Of a stretch of DNA of 42,686 nucleotides, positions 7,513 to 18,083 are shown piece after piece (the first letter of the stretch is position 1; each line of letters begins with the position of its first letter). A program made the translations under genes and the position numbers. The stretch covers positions 1 to 42,686 of the forward strand of contig JARFRB010000063.1 in assembly GCA_029287455.1 (NCBI GenBank), written 5' to 3'. A model generated the notes under the pieces. It saw nothing but the letters and a program-made list of their open reading frames with translations, was not told the origin of the DNA and made no database searches. Source of the stretch: Pelagibius litoralis (GTDB taxonomy: Bacteria > Pseudomonadota > Alphaproteobacteria > Kiloniellales > DSM-21159).

Positions 7513-9477
7513 TTACTCCAGGCCGAGCGCTTTCTTGCGGTCGGCTGACCAACGAATAATCAAATGGTCCACCAAGAGACCCATGAAAGCCACGCAAAGG
7601 CCCAAAACCAGGCCCTTGCCGACATCCGTGGCGGATAGTGCGCGCTGCATCTCCTGGCCAAGATCGCGCGTGCCGATAAAGGCGGCAATGATCACCATGA
7701 AGAGCGAGAACATCACGGTCTGATTGACGCCCACCATAATGGTCGGCAGGGCCAGTGGAAGCTTCACGGTCCAAAGCTTCTGGCGCTTGGTGGCACCGGA
7801 CATGTCGGCGGCCTCGATCAGGGCCGGCGGCACACCACGCAGCCCCTCGATCGTGTAGCGGGTCATCGGCACCATTCCGAAGACGATCACGGCACCTATG
7901 GCCGCGACGTCGTTCACCCCGAAGAGCATGATGACCGGGATGAGGTAGATGAAGCTGGGGAAGGTCTGCGCCGAATCGCAGATCAAGAGCACGATCCGCG
8001 CCCGCTCCTCCCGGCCGGCGGCCCAGATTCCAAGCGGCAAGCCGATCAAGGCCGCCACAAGCACCGCGAATGTCACCATGTAGGCGGTGATCATTCCCCT
8101 GTCCCACCAGCCCGACATGGCGATAAGACCGGCGAAGGCAAGACAGATCAGTGCCGAACGCGCGCCGCCGATCTTCCAGCCGATGCCGGCGGCCAGGGCC
8201 AGTACGGCTGTATAGGGCAGCCAAAGATAAGCGTCCTGCAAGGGGATCAGCACCCAGACAATCAGGAAGGAGCGCAGGGCCTGGGAGATGGGGTCGAGCA
8301 TCAAGATAACCCAATCGACCACCGCGTCGAATTCCTTCGAGAGCGTGAAGGCTTGGCTGCGCTTGATGACGTGGGCCGCCGGCCAGACCGCCGCCAGGGC
8401 GAAAGCGCCCGCGGTAAGCCCGCACCAGGCAAGGAACAGGCGATTGCGCTTCCACCAGGGCGTTCCACGTTCGAAGTGAACCGGCTGCATCTCCGCCCAG
8501 GCCTTGGAGCAACGGTCGAGCATCACGGCCAAAAGCACGATGGTGATGCCGATCTCGATGGAGCGGCCGATCTTCAGCGCCTGCAGCAGCTGCAGCAGCT
8601 TTTGGCCCAGGCCCGGCATGCCGATGAAGCTCGCCAGCACCACCATGGCCAGGCATTGCATGATCACCTGGTTGACGCCGATCAGGATCTCCGTGCGCGC
8701 TGTCGGGATGCGCACGTGACGCAGGAGCTGCCATTGGGTCGAACCGCACATCATGCCGCTCTCGACCACCTCCGGCGGCACCTTCTTCAAGCCGAGAACG
8801 GTCATCCGGATCATCGGCGGCGTGGCAAAGATGATGGTGACGATGGCGCCAGCCTTTGGGCCCAGCCCGATAAACACTACAACGGGTATCATGTAGGCGA
8901 AGTGCGGCAGGGACTGCGCGATGTTGAGGATCGGATTGAGGATTGCCTCGACCCAGGCCCGGCGCCAGGCCGCGATCCCTAGCAGAAGCCCAAGCGCGAC
9001 GGCGATCGGCACCGCGATCACGATGACCGAGAGGGTCTCCATGGCCCATTTCCATTGGCCCATGAAGGCGATCCAGACGAAGGTTCCGCCGGAGAGCAGC
9101 CCGAGCTTCCAGCCCTTGAGGCCATAGCCAATCATGAAGGCAGTAACCGCGATCACAGTCCATGGCAGGGGGCCGATTCGCGGCCAGCGGTTCTTGCCGT
9201 AGAGCAGATTGGCGGTGATATCCAACAGCCATTCGACCCCGCCGGCGATGGCGCGGGTCACGTAGATCAGCCCCAGGTCATCCTTGATGAAGTTAAAGGT
9301 CCAGTTGATCCAATCGGCGAAGGGCCACACCAGCCACTCCGGAGGGCGAATCAGCCCGTCGGGGAGCGCGAACTTGAAAGCGGCGAGCAGGATGGCGAGC
9401 AGGAACAGCGCTTGACCCACACGTGCCGGGCTCAGGGCGGGCACGGGGGCCGGAACGTCGCGTGCGAGTTCGCTCAT
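7513..9477 (-). CDS. tmoW: TMAO ABC transporter permease (double-length)
   Basis: An inner-membrane permease of 654 residues made of two ProW/OpuAB-type BPD_transp_1 modules in one chain, roughly residues 130-330 and 430-640. Both halves carry the cytoplasmic EAA-loop type sequence (VVESGMMCGSTQWQLLRHV and LIEAADMSGATKRQKLW). The fused arrangement is the one known for TmoW and related betaine permeases. It starts with ATG inside the tmoV stop (ATGA at 9474-9477), so the two are translationally coupled, and tdm follows after 22 bp. Substrate assignment to TMAO rests on the neighbours tmoX, tdm and tmm; glycine betaine or choline are alternatives from sequence family alone. Confidence 0.88.
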   Translation of the reverse strand: MSELARDVPAPVPALSPARVGQALFLLAILLAAFKFALPDGLIRPPEWLVWPFADWINWTFNFIKDDLGLIYVTRAIAGGVEWLLDITANLLYGKNRWPRIGPLPWTVIAVTAFMIGYGLKGWKLGLLSGGTFVWIAFMGQWKWAMETLSVIVIAVPIAVALGLLLGIAAWRRAWVEAILNPILNIAQSLPHFAYMIPVVVFIGLGPKAGAIVTIIFATPPMIRMTVLGLKKVPPEVVESGMMCGSTQWQLLRHVRIPTARTEILIGVNQVIMQCLAMVVLASFIGMPGLGQKLLQLLQALKIGRSIEIGITIVLLAVMLDRCSKAWAEMQPVHFERGTPWWKRNRLFLAWCGLTAGAFALAAVWPAAHVIKRSQAFTLSKEFDAVVDWVILMLDPISQALRSFLIVWVLIPLQDAYLWLPYTAVLALAAGIGWKIGGARSALICLAFAGLIAMSGWWDRGMITAYMVTFAVLVAALIGLPLGIWAAGREERARIVLLICDSAQTFPSFIYLIPVIMLFGVNDVAAIGAVIVFGMVPMTRYTIEGLRGVPPALIEAADMSGATKRQKLWTVKLPLALPTIMVGVNQTVMFSLFMVIIAAFIGTRDLGQEMQRALSATDVGKGLVLGLCVAFMGLLVDHLIIRWSADRKKALGLE

Positions 9478-10505
9478 CTTTCGCTTCCGAAGAGGACCTC
9501 CAAGGCCGCGCGGCGCTTCATCGCGCCGATAACCTGTCCAGCCTCGTCGCTCACGGAAATCAGTTCGCGCTCGTCGTTGACCAGGCGCCGCGCGAGATCC
9601 AGGATGGTGGCGGTGGCGGAAACCGGCTCACCCGGCGGCGTGTCGCCCGCGACATCCTCGGCCAGGTTCTCGGCGCGGATGACACGGGACTTCTCGATAT
9701 CCTCCGTGAATTTCGCGACATATTCGGATTTGGGGTCGAGGACAATGCGCGCGGGTGTGTCGATCTGTTCCACCGCGCCGTCCTTCATGATGGCGATGCG
9801 GTCGGCCAGGCGCAGTGCCTCGTCGAAATCATGGGTGATAAAGACAATCGTCTTGCCGAGCATATCCTGCAGGCGCAGGAATTCGCCCTGCATCTCCCGC
9901 CGGATGAGCGGGTCCAGGGCGGAAAAGGGTTCGTCCAGGAACCAAATGTCGGGCTCGATGGCGAGGCTTCTGGCAATCCCCACCCGTTGCTGCTGGCCGC
10001 CGGAAAGTTCACGCGGGAAATAGGTCTCGCGCCCTTCCAGCCCCACCAGCTTGATGACCTCCATCGCCCGCTCGCGGCGATCGTGGCGGTTTTGGCCACG
10101 CATCTCCAGGGGATAAGCGACATTCTCCAGCACCGTGCGATGGGGCAAGAGGGCGAAGTTCTGAAACACCATGCCCATCTTGTTGCGCCGAAGGTCGATC
10201 AGTTCCGTTTCGCTTAGTGCGCCGAGATCAAGCCCCTCGACCGTGATGGAGCCGCTGGTGATTTCCACCAGGCGGGACAGACAGCGCACCAAGGTCGACT
10301 TGCCCGAGCCGGACAAGCCCATAATCACCAGCATCTCGCCGCTGGAGATGTCCAGCGAGACGTCGCGGCAGGCGGCGATATAGCCGGCCTGATGGATCTC
10401 TTCGTAGCTTGGGTTCCCGCTCAGGCGGGAGATATAGCGTTCCGGATGCGGTCCGTAGAGCTTCCAGACGTCGCGGCAGGAAATAACGGGGGCGCTAGCT
10501 GTCAT
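9474..10505 (-). CDS. tmoV: TMAO ABC transporter ATPase
   Basis: The ATP-binding subunit of the TMAO importer, a ProV/OpuAA-family protein of 343 residues. Walker A is GLSGSGKST at about 63-71, the signature is LSGGQQQRVGIARSLA, and Walker B is IWFLDEPFSALDP. A short C-terminal regulatory tail with CBS-like sequence (DEAGQVIGAMKRRAALEV) follows, as in the osmoregulated betaine ATPases. I place the start at 10505 (MTASAPVIS), 8 nt behind AAGGA; the open frame extends to 10541, but that would run into the intercistronic hairpin and adds a non-family leader. It overlaps tmoW by 4 nt. Confidence 0.9.
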   Translation of the reverse strand: MTASAPVISCRDVWKLYGPHPERYISRLSGNPSYEEIHQAGYIAACRDVSLDISSGEMLVIMGLSGSGKSTLVRCLSRLVEITSGSITVEGLDLGALSETELIDLRRNKMGMVFQNFALLPHRTVLENVAYPLEMRGQNRHDRRERAMEVIKLVGLEGRETYFPRELSGGQQQRVGIARSLAIEPDIWFLDEPFSALDPLIRREMQGEFLRLQDMLGKTIVFITHDFDEALRLADRIAIMKDGAVEQIDTPARIVLDPKSEYVAKFTEDIEKSRVIRAENLAEDVAGDTPPGEPVSATATILDLARRLVNDERELISVSDEAGQVIGAMKRRAALEVLFGSER

Positions 10506-10527
10506 GCAGCTATCCTTGCACGAGGAA

Positions 10528-10553
10528 CCGCCCCGGCGCAAAGGCCGGGGCGG
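10528..10553 (-). promoter_or_regulatory. Intercistronic GC-rich hairpin tmoX/tmoV
   Basis: A perfect 10-bp stem (CCGCCCCGGC at 10528-10537 with its complement at 10544-10553) and a 6-nt loop sits between the binding-protein gene and the ATPase gene. No T-run follows on the minus strand. Such hairpins commonly protect the upstream message so that binding protein is made in excess; that function is inferred. Confidence 0.7.
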
Positions 10554-10567
10554 CTGTGGGCAAAGGC

Positions 10568-12984
<2,417 letters not shown>

Positions 12985-13014
12985 GGATAATCCCTCCTTT
13001 TGTGCCCCCGTACT

Positions 13015-13602
13015 CTAGCTCGACGTGCTCTTGTCCCAATCCGGCCGGAATGCCAGCACGACCGTCTCCGGATGCAGATTGGGATTGAAGAGAAGGTTAT
13101 GCCACCAGGTGGCCTGATACATCGGATCGTTTCTGCCTAGCTTCCGCGCCTCGCACTTCAGGTCAAAGCCCTGGCTATAGGCCTCGAACGTCAAGGTGCA
13201 GCCGCCGGCCGCCGCGATGCGCTCGGCTGCTTCGGAGTTCGGGCCGAAAGCCGCGGTCAGAACGTCGCTGAACTCCTTGGGCTTCTGGAAATAGGTCTCG
13301 GAGAAAAGCTCGATGGCCTTTTCCCGCCGCTGCGCCGGATCATGGGTGCGCTTGATCATGTGCATGAGCTCCGGCGTCTTCGAAAAGGACGGTGCCTTGG
13401 AAAGCACGGTCACCACATGGCCGAGCGGCGCTGTCTCTCCGGGCAGGGTCAACGCGGGCATGATGGCATCGTCGGGCCGGCCCTGACGCTCACGCATGGC
13501 GATCTGCCGGACCCTGCATTGCCAGCGCAGGAAAGCGTCCTTCAGGGGATTGCGGGTGCTTGGCAGGCCGACCCAATCCGCCATTTCCCCTAGGCCCGCC
13601 AT
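13015..13602 (-). CDS. Unrecognised 195-aa protein between amidase and tmm
   Basis: A 195-residue soluble protein that I cannot assign to a family. The start at 13602 overlaps the amidase stop (13590) by 13 nt and has AAGGA 9 nt upstream, so it is co-translated with that gene; tmm begins 30 bp after its stop. No signal peptide or membrane span is visible. The N-terminal third is basic (RWQCRVRQIAMRERQGR) and the C-terminal part is aromatic and ordered (TFEAYSQGFDLKCEARKL, YQATWWHNLLFNPNLHPETV). Three cysteines are scattered with no metal-site spacing. Its place inside the TMA/TMAO operon suggests a role in that pathway, for example as a small accessory or sensory protein, but nothing in the sequence names it. 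Confidence 0.8.
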   Translation of the reverse strand: MAGLGEMADWVGLPSTRNPLKDAFLRWQCRVRQIAMRERQGRPDDAIMPALTLPGETAPLGHVVTVLSKAPSFSKTPELMHMIKRTHDPAQRREKAIELFSETYFQKPKEFSDVLTAAFGPNSEAAERIAAAGGCTLTFEAYSQGFDLKCEARKLGRNDPMYQATWWHNLLFNPNLHPETVVLAFRPDWDKSTSS

Positions 13603-14456
13603 CGAGAGCTTTCCTTCGCCTGCAGGCTTTCCGGGCCGATGCCGTAGGGCCTGTCATGTTCCAGGCTGGGAATACGCTTGCGTGTCGCGGCGACCTTGCC
13701 GAGGTCGAGGGTGGCGCTCACGACGCCCGCCTCCGTCCCGCCGTCCGCTAAAACTTCGCCCCAGGGGTCCACGATCAGGGAATGGCCATAGCTCTCGCCG
13801 CCGCCCTCCACCTTGCCGATGGCGCAAGGCGCCACGACGAAGGCTCCATTCTCGATAGCCCGCGCCCGGTTGAGCACGTGCCAATGGGCCTCGCCTGTCA
13901 GCTTCGTGAAAGCGGCCGGGACCAGAAGGATTTCCGCTCCCGCTTGGGCAAGATCCCGATAAAGGCCCGGAAAGCGCAGGTCGTAGCAGATGGTGTGGCC
14001 AAGCAGCGCCCAGGGCGTCTGGGACAGGCCTGCCAGATCGCCGCCTGCCACCGAGGCGCTTTCCCGGTAGCTCTTGCCCTCGGCGAGATCGACGTCGAAG
14101 AGATGGATCTTGTCGTAGCAGTGCTGGATCCGTCCGCCGCCGTCGATCACGAAGCCGCGGTTCCAGATCTTTCCCGCCGGGCCATCCACCGCGAGCGAGC
14201 CCAGCACAATCCAAACGCCGCGCTTGGCGGCGAAATCCCGCAAGCCCCCGAGGACCGGATGGCAATCTTCCGGCGCCGAGGGCGGCACGAACACCGCCCC
14301 CTCGGTCGTCAGCCCCCCGCAGTATTCGGGCAACGCCAGCAATTCCGCCCCGCCCTCGACCGCCTTTTCCGCCAAGCCCAAAGCTTCGGTCAGGGCGGAG
14401 TCGAAGTCCGGGCGGGGCCGGGTTTGCAGGCAGGCGACGGTCAGCGCTCGAGTCAT
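13590..14456 (-). CDS. Carbon-nitrogen hydrolase (Nit2 / omega-amidase-like)
   Basis: A 288-residue nitrilase-superfamily amidase. The catalytic triad is complete: E44 (LALPEYC), K116 (CYDKIHLFDVD) and C157 (HTICYDLRFPGL). The motif YDKIHLFDVDL followed by the YRES segment is typical of the branch containing Nit1/Nit2, deaminated-glutathione amidase and omega-amidase. It starts 4 bp after the stop of the 137-aa gene and overlaps the following 195-aa gene by 13 nt, so it belongs to the long methylamine transcript. Known family reactions clear alpha-keto amides; here I infer possible repair of a side product of gamma-glutamylmethylamide, or hydrolysis of another amide in the pathway. The family assignment is firm, the substrate is not. 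Confidence 0.88.
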   Translation of the reverse strand: MTRALTVACLQTRPRPDFDSALTEALGLAEKAVEGGAELLALPEYCGGLTTEGAVFVPPSAPEDCHPVLGGLRDFAAKRGVWIVLGSLAVDGPAGKIWNRGFVIDGGGRIQHCYDKIHLFDVDLAEGKSYRESASVAGGDLAGLSQTPWALLGHTICYDLRFPGLYRDLAQAGAEILLVPAAFTKLTGEAHWHVLNRARAIENGAFVVAPCAIGKVEGGGESYGHSLIVDPWGEVLADGGTEAGVVSATLDLGKVAATRKRIPSLEHDRPYGIGPESLQAKESSRWRA

Positions 14457-14460
14457 GGCA

Positions 14461-14874
14461 TTAGAATTTCGCGTAGGCCTTCCTCAGGTTCACCAAGGGG
14501 TGGCGGTCCGACATCTGGAATTTGATCAAGAGTTCGCGCGCAATCATATCCCGATCTTGCTGATTATCGGGCATTTCGATGGATTTGGGCACGCGGACCC
14601 AGCCGTTGATATTTCGGTCGAAGACGGCTGCGTTGCCGTCCTCGTAACCCATGTGCACATCCTCCAGCCAATTCAGGTCGTCCCAGCCCATGTACTCCAT
14701 GTAGTCCTTGAGGAAGGGGGTGAGGCGATCGTAGTCCGGCACCAGGTTGACGTCGTAGCGGTAGCCGATGTGCTGGCCGATTTCCTTTTCCCGCTCGCTG
14801 TCCAGTCCCTTGGAATCATTCAGGAACTGATCGACATCCTTGATCTCGGAGCCTCTGTATTGCGTTCCGGCCAT
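14461..14874 (-). CDS. Unrecognised 137-aa protein directly after mgsC
   Basis: A 137-residue acidic soluble protein, not recognised. It starts at 14874 (MAGTQYRGSEIKDVDQF) with GGGAGGG well placed upstream and lies 11 bp after mgsC; the frame is open further up to 15021 inside mgsC, but that extension has no ribosome site. It has no cysteines, signal peptide or membrane span. Aromatic and acidic residues are frequent in the middle (FLKDYMEYMGWDDLNWLED), and the end is basic (HPLVNLRKAYAKF). The amidase gene begins 4 bp later. Position suggests a partner of the N-methylglutamate synthase MgsABC or of GmaS, possibly a small structural subunit. The function is unknown. Confidence 0.82.
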   Translation of the reverse strand: MAGTQYRGSEIKDVDQFLNDSKGLDSEREKEIGQHIGYRYDVNLVPDYDRLTPFLKDYMEYMGWDDLNWLEDVHMGYEDGNAAVFDRNINGWVRVPKSIEMPDNQQDRDMIARELLIKFQMSDRHPLVNLRKAYAKF

Positions 14875-14885
14875 GAGACCCTCCC

Positions 14886-16241
14886 TTAAAGATGATGATA
14901 GTCTTCGACGCCGACGGTGTAGTCGGTGCCGGCCAGCGGCACGCCCGCCATGGCGGAGGCTTCCATGGTGAGCGCGGCGAGATCTTCCGGCTCCAGGGAA
15001 TGCAGATTTGTCTTGCCGCAAGCGCGGGCGAAGAGCTGTGCCTCGATGGTGAGGGTGTGCAGGAAGTTGTAGACCCGCTCGGCCGCCTCGTCCGGGTCGA
15101 GGCGGGCGCGCAGCGCCGGATCTTGCGTCGCCACGCCGACCGGGCAGCGGCCCGTGTGGCAGTGGTAGCAGTAGCCGGGCTCGACCCCCATCTCCTCTTC
15201 GTAGTCGGCTTCCGGGATGTCCTTGTTGCAGTTCAAGGCCATCAAGGAGGAGTGGCCGATGGCGATGGCGTCGGCGCCGAGCGCCATGGCCTTTGCCACG
15301 TCAGCGCCGTTGCGGATGCCACCGGCGTAGATCAGGGTGATCTCGCCCCGCTTGCCCAGGTCATCGATGGCCTTGCGGGCCTGGCGGATCGCCGCGATGC
15401 CGGGCACGCCGGTGTCTTCGGTGGCCAGATGCGGGCCAGCGCCGGTGCCCCCTTCCATGCCGTCGATGTAAATGGCGTCGGGATCGCACTTCACCGCCAT
15501 GCGCACGTCATCGTAAACCCGCGCGGCGCCAAGCTTGAGCTGGATCGGGATGCGCCAATCGGTGGCTTCCCGGATTTCCAGGATCTTTAGGGCCAGATCG
15601 TCCGGGCCCAGCCAGTCCGGGTGGCGTGCCGGGGACCGCTGGTCGATGCCGGCAGGCAGGGAGCGCATCTCCGCGACCTGGTCGGTCACCTTCTGGCCCA
15701 TCAAATGCCCACCCAGACCGACCTTGCAGCCCTGGCCGATGAAGAACTCGCAGCCGTCCGCCAGCACCAGGTGGTGCGGATTGAAGCCGTAGCGTGACTG
15801 GATGCACTGATAGAACCACTTGGTGGAGTAGCGCCGCTCATCCGGGATCATGCCGCCTTCGCCCGAGCAGGTGGCCGTGCCGGCCATGGTGGCACCCCGC
15901 GCCAGCGCCGTCTTGGCCTCGTAGGACAGTGCGCCAAAGCTCATGCCCGTAATATAAACCGGTATGTCGAGGTCGAGCGGCCGCTTGGCGCGGGGGCCGA
16001 TTACCGTGCGCGTCTCGCACTTTTCCCGATAACCCTCGATGACGAAGCGGGTGAGGGTGCCGGGCAGAAAGGTCAAGTCATCCCAATGCGGAATCTTCTT
16101 GAACAAGGAGAACCCGCGCATTCGGTAGCGGCCGAGTTCAGACTTGATATGGATGTCGTCGATAACGCGCGGCGGAAAGACGAAGGAGCTACCGAGGCGG
16201 TAGGTGTCGCGATCCAGCGGCCGCTTTCTAAGTTGATCCAT
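14886..16241 (-). CDS. mgsC: N-methylglutamate synthase subunit MgsC (FMN/Fe-S)
   Basis: The catalytic synthase subunit of N-methylglutamate synthase, 451 residues, corresponding to the central and FMN domain of glutamate synthase GltB. The FMN barrel is marked by PVYITGMSFGALSYEAK near the N-terminus, IQLKLGAARVYDDV, DAIYIDGMEGGTGAGP and TLIYAGGIRNGADVAKAMALG. A cysteine cluster CYHCHTGRCPVGVATQDP is the 3Fe-4S type ligand region of this family. Together with MgsA and MgsB it transfers methylamine from gamma-glutamylmethylamide (or onto glutamate) to form N-methylglutamate. The start ATG at 16241 follows mgsB by 19 bp. No frameshift is seen. Confidence 0.93.
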   Translation of the reverse strand: MDQLRKRPLDRDTYRLGSSFVFPPRVIDDIHIKSELGRYRMRGFSLFKKIPHWDDLTFLPGTLTRFVIEGYREKCETRTVIGPRAKRPLDLDIPVYITGMSFGALSYEAKTALARGATMAGTATCSGEGGMIPDERRYSTKWFYQCIQSRYGFNPHHLVLADGCEFFIGQGCKVGLGGHLMGQKVTDQVAEMRSLPAGIDQRSPARHPDWLGPDDLALKILEIREATDWRIPIQLKLGAARVYDDVRMAVKCDPDAIYIDGMEGGTGAGPHLATEDTGVPGIAAIRQARKAIDDLGKRGEITLIYAGGIRNGADVAKAMALGADAIAIGHSSLMALNCNKDIPEADYEEEMGVEPGYCYHCHTGRCPVGVATQDPALRARLDPDEAAERVYNFLHTLTIEAQLFARACGKTNLHSLEPEDLAALTMEASAMAGVPLAGTDYTVGVEDYHHL

Positions 16242-16260
16242 GCGATGTGTCCTCCGCGCC

Positions 16261-17130
16261 CTAGAGAATGAGCTTCTTCTCGGTGGGCTCCAGGTTGTCG
16301 TAGTTCCAGAGCTGCTTGCCGGCGACGATCTTGGTGAAGTGATCGACTCCTTGACTTGGTAGCAGATCGTATTGGCTGAGCTTGCGGGTCAGCCATTTAC
16401 GATCGAGCTCGGTCAGTTCCACCTCCACAGCGTCGACGCCCAGGGAGCGGATCTCGCCGCCGATGTAGATGGTGCCGTCGTACATGGAGTCGCCCAGGTT
16501 CTTGCCGGCGTCGCCGCAGACGATCATTCGACCGCGCTGCATCATGAAGCCGGACAATGCACCGGTGTCACCGCCCACGATAATGGTGCCGCCTTTCATA
16601 TCGATCCCGGTACGCGAGCCCACGGATCCCTTGCAGACCAGATCGCCGCCACGGATAGCCGCGCCAAAGGTGGAGCCGGCGTTCTTTTCGATCACAACCG
16701 TGCCCGACATCATGTTCTCGCCGCAGGACCAGCCGACACGGCCATTGATGCGCACGTTCGGCCCATCGATCAGCCCGACCGCGAAGTAGCCGAGCGAGCC
16801 CTCGAACACCAGGTTTAGCCGGTTCAGAATGCCAACGCCCAAGGCGTGTTTGCCGCGCGGGTTCTTGACGACGATCGAGCCATAGCCCTCGGCCATCAGC
16901 GCGCGCAGTTTCTCGTTAACCTCCGTCGTGCTTAGCTCGTCGGTGTCGACCTCGATGCGTTTGTTGTAGTCCACGTCCGGCGCCCAGGGGTAGCCGAAGC
17001 GCTCCTCGGCCTCGGGATCGAACTCGATGAACAGCGAGCGGCCGGTCAGCTGCTCTGTCGTCATGCCGAGCGCCTTGGCCCGCTCCTCCTGGGACATGCC
17101 TTGGAGTTGCTCGTCGGTTACGCCTGCCAT
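16261..17130 (-). CDS. mgsB: N-methylglutamate synthase subunit MgsB (GXGXG)
   Basis: A 289-residue protein equal to the C-terminal beta-helix (GXGXG) domain of glutamate synthase. Repeated glycine-rich rungs run through residues about 90-230 (for example INGRVGWSCGENMMSGTVVI, MKGGTIIVGGDTG, YDGTIYIGGEI). An extra N-terminal segment of about 60 residues (DEQLQGMSQEERAKALGM) precedes the domain. The C-terminal tail (FTKIVAGKQLWNYDNLEP) may dock on MgsC. The start overlaps the mgsA stop by 13 nt, so the subunits are coupled in translation. It has a structural role in the MgsABC complex in the cytoplasm. Confidence 0.92.
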   Translation of the reverse strand: MAGVTDEQLQGMSQEERAKALGMTTEQLTGRSLFIEFDPEAEERFGYPWAPDVDYNKRIEVDTDELSTTEVNEKLRALMAEGYGSIVVKNPRGKHALGVGILNRLNLVFEGSLGYFAVGLIDGPNVRINGRVGWSCGENMMSGTVVIEKNAGSTFGAAIRGGDLVCKGSVGSRTGIDMKGGTIIVGGDTGALSGFMMQRGRMIVCGDAGKNLGDSMYDGTIYIGGEIRSLGVDAVEVELTELDRKWLTRKLSQYDLLPSQGVDHFTKIVAGKQLWNYDNLEPTEKKLIL

Positions 17131-18053
17131 ACGCGGACCTCCTCGTCATAGGGATCGTAAGTGTCGATTTCCTGGGGCAGGATCGCGCGGATCGCGACCT
17201 CCTCGGAGGCCATGGCGATCATGTCGCCGCCCTCGTAGAGCACCAGCGGCTTCGCGGCCATGGTGTCCTTGGCCATGCCCAAGGCGTCCTTGGTCGCCAC
17301 AAGGTAGGTGAAGACCCCGTCGATCTCCTCGATCGATTGGCGCAGGCTATCTTCCAGGCTCATGGAGTTCGCCAGGTTGTGCGCCGTATAGACCGCCAGC
17401 AGCTCGGAATCGCAGTTGGACATGAAGCGGTGACCCTTGCGCTCCATCTCCCGGCGCATGATCCAGTAGTTCGTGATCTGCCCATTGTGGACCACCGCGA
17501 CGTCGTTATAGGGGAAAGCCCAGTAGGGGTGGGCCGAGCGGATGTCCACGTCGGACTCGGTTGCCATGCGAGTGTGGCCGATGGCGTGGGTGCCGACGAA
17601 GCCGCCAAGGTCGTAGGCCTCGGAAACCACCGTGGCGTCGCCTAAATCCTTGATCAGCTCCAGGCCGTTACCCAAGGAAAGGATCTCCACGCCCTCGATC
17701 TCCTCGATATGCTTGGCCATGGCTTCGGTATCGCCGTCATGACTCAGCACGAAGCGCAGGGCATAGGGGGTGACCGTGTCGCGCTCCTTCACCTTGGCGC
17801 CATGGCTGTCGAGCCGCTTCTCGAGCTCCGCGATGCGCTCGGCGATGCGGTCCATGATGCCGTGACCTTTTTCGATGTCCTCTTTCTCCGCGACTTTCAC
17901 GCGCATCACGTAGTCGCCCGGGTTCGGCGGCCCGTAGACCGCGAAGCCCGTTGAGTCGGGACCTCGATGCTTCAGCGCTTGCAGCATCGAGGTCATTTCC
18001 GCGCCCACGGCGGAGGCTTTACCGCGATGGATCAATCCCGCGATTCCGCACAT
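17118..18053 (-). CDS. mgsA: N-methylglutamate synthase subunit MgsA (class II amidotransferase)
   Basis: The glutaminase-like subunit of N-methylglutamate synthase, 311 residues. It begins MCGIAGLIHRG, so Cys2 becomes the N-terminal nucleophile of a class II (Ntn) amidotransferase after Met removal. Further family marks are LKHRGPDSTGFAVYG, AIGHTRMATESDVDIRSAHPY, VVHNGQITNYW and FMSNCDSELLA. In this pathway the domain releases methylamine from gamma-glutamylmethylamide for use by MgsC. AAGGA lies 9 nt before the ATG, and gmaS ends 30 bp upstream. The order mgsA-mgsB-mgsC after gmaS is the usual N-methylglutamate arrangement. Confidence 0.93.
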   Translation of the reverse strand: MCGIAGLIHRGKASAVGAEMTSMLQALKHRGPDSTGFAVYGPPNPGDYVMRVKVAEKEDIEKGHGIMDRIAERIAELEKRLDSHGAKVKERDTVTPYALRFVLSHDGDTEAMAKHIEEIEGVEILSLGNGLELIKDLGDATVVSEAYDLGGFVGTHAIGHTRMATESDVDIRSAHPYWAFPYNDVAVVHNGQITNYWIMRREMERKGHRFMSNCDSELLAVYTAHNLANSMSLEDSLRQSIEEIDGVFTYLVATKDALGMAKDTMAAKPLVLYEGGDMIAMASEEVAIRAILPQEIDTYDPYDEEVRVWQA

Positions 18054-18083
18054 CTATTCCGTTCCTTTCTTGCGATCGGCCGA

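Noticed and set aside
7442-9232. Open frame of 596 codons on the same strand as tmoW in another frame
   Set aside because: tmoW has the membrane spans and EAA loops; this frame is Arg/Gly-rich and has no ribosome site.
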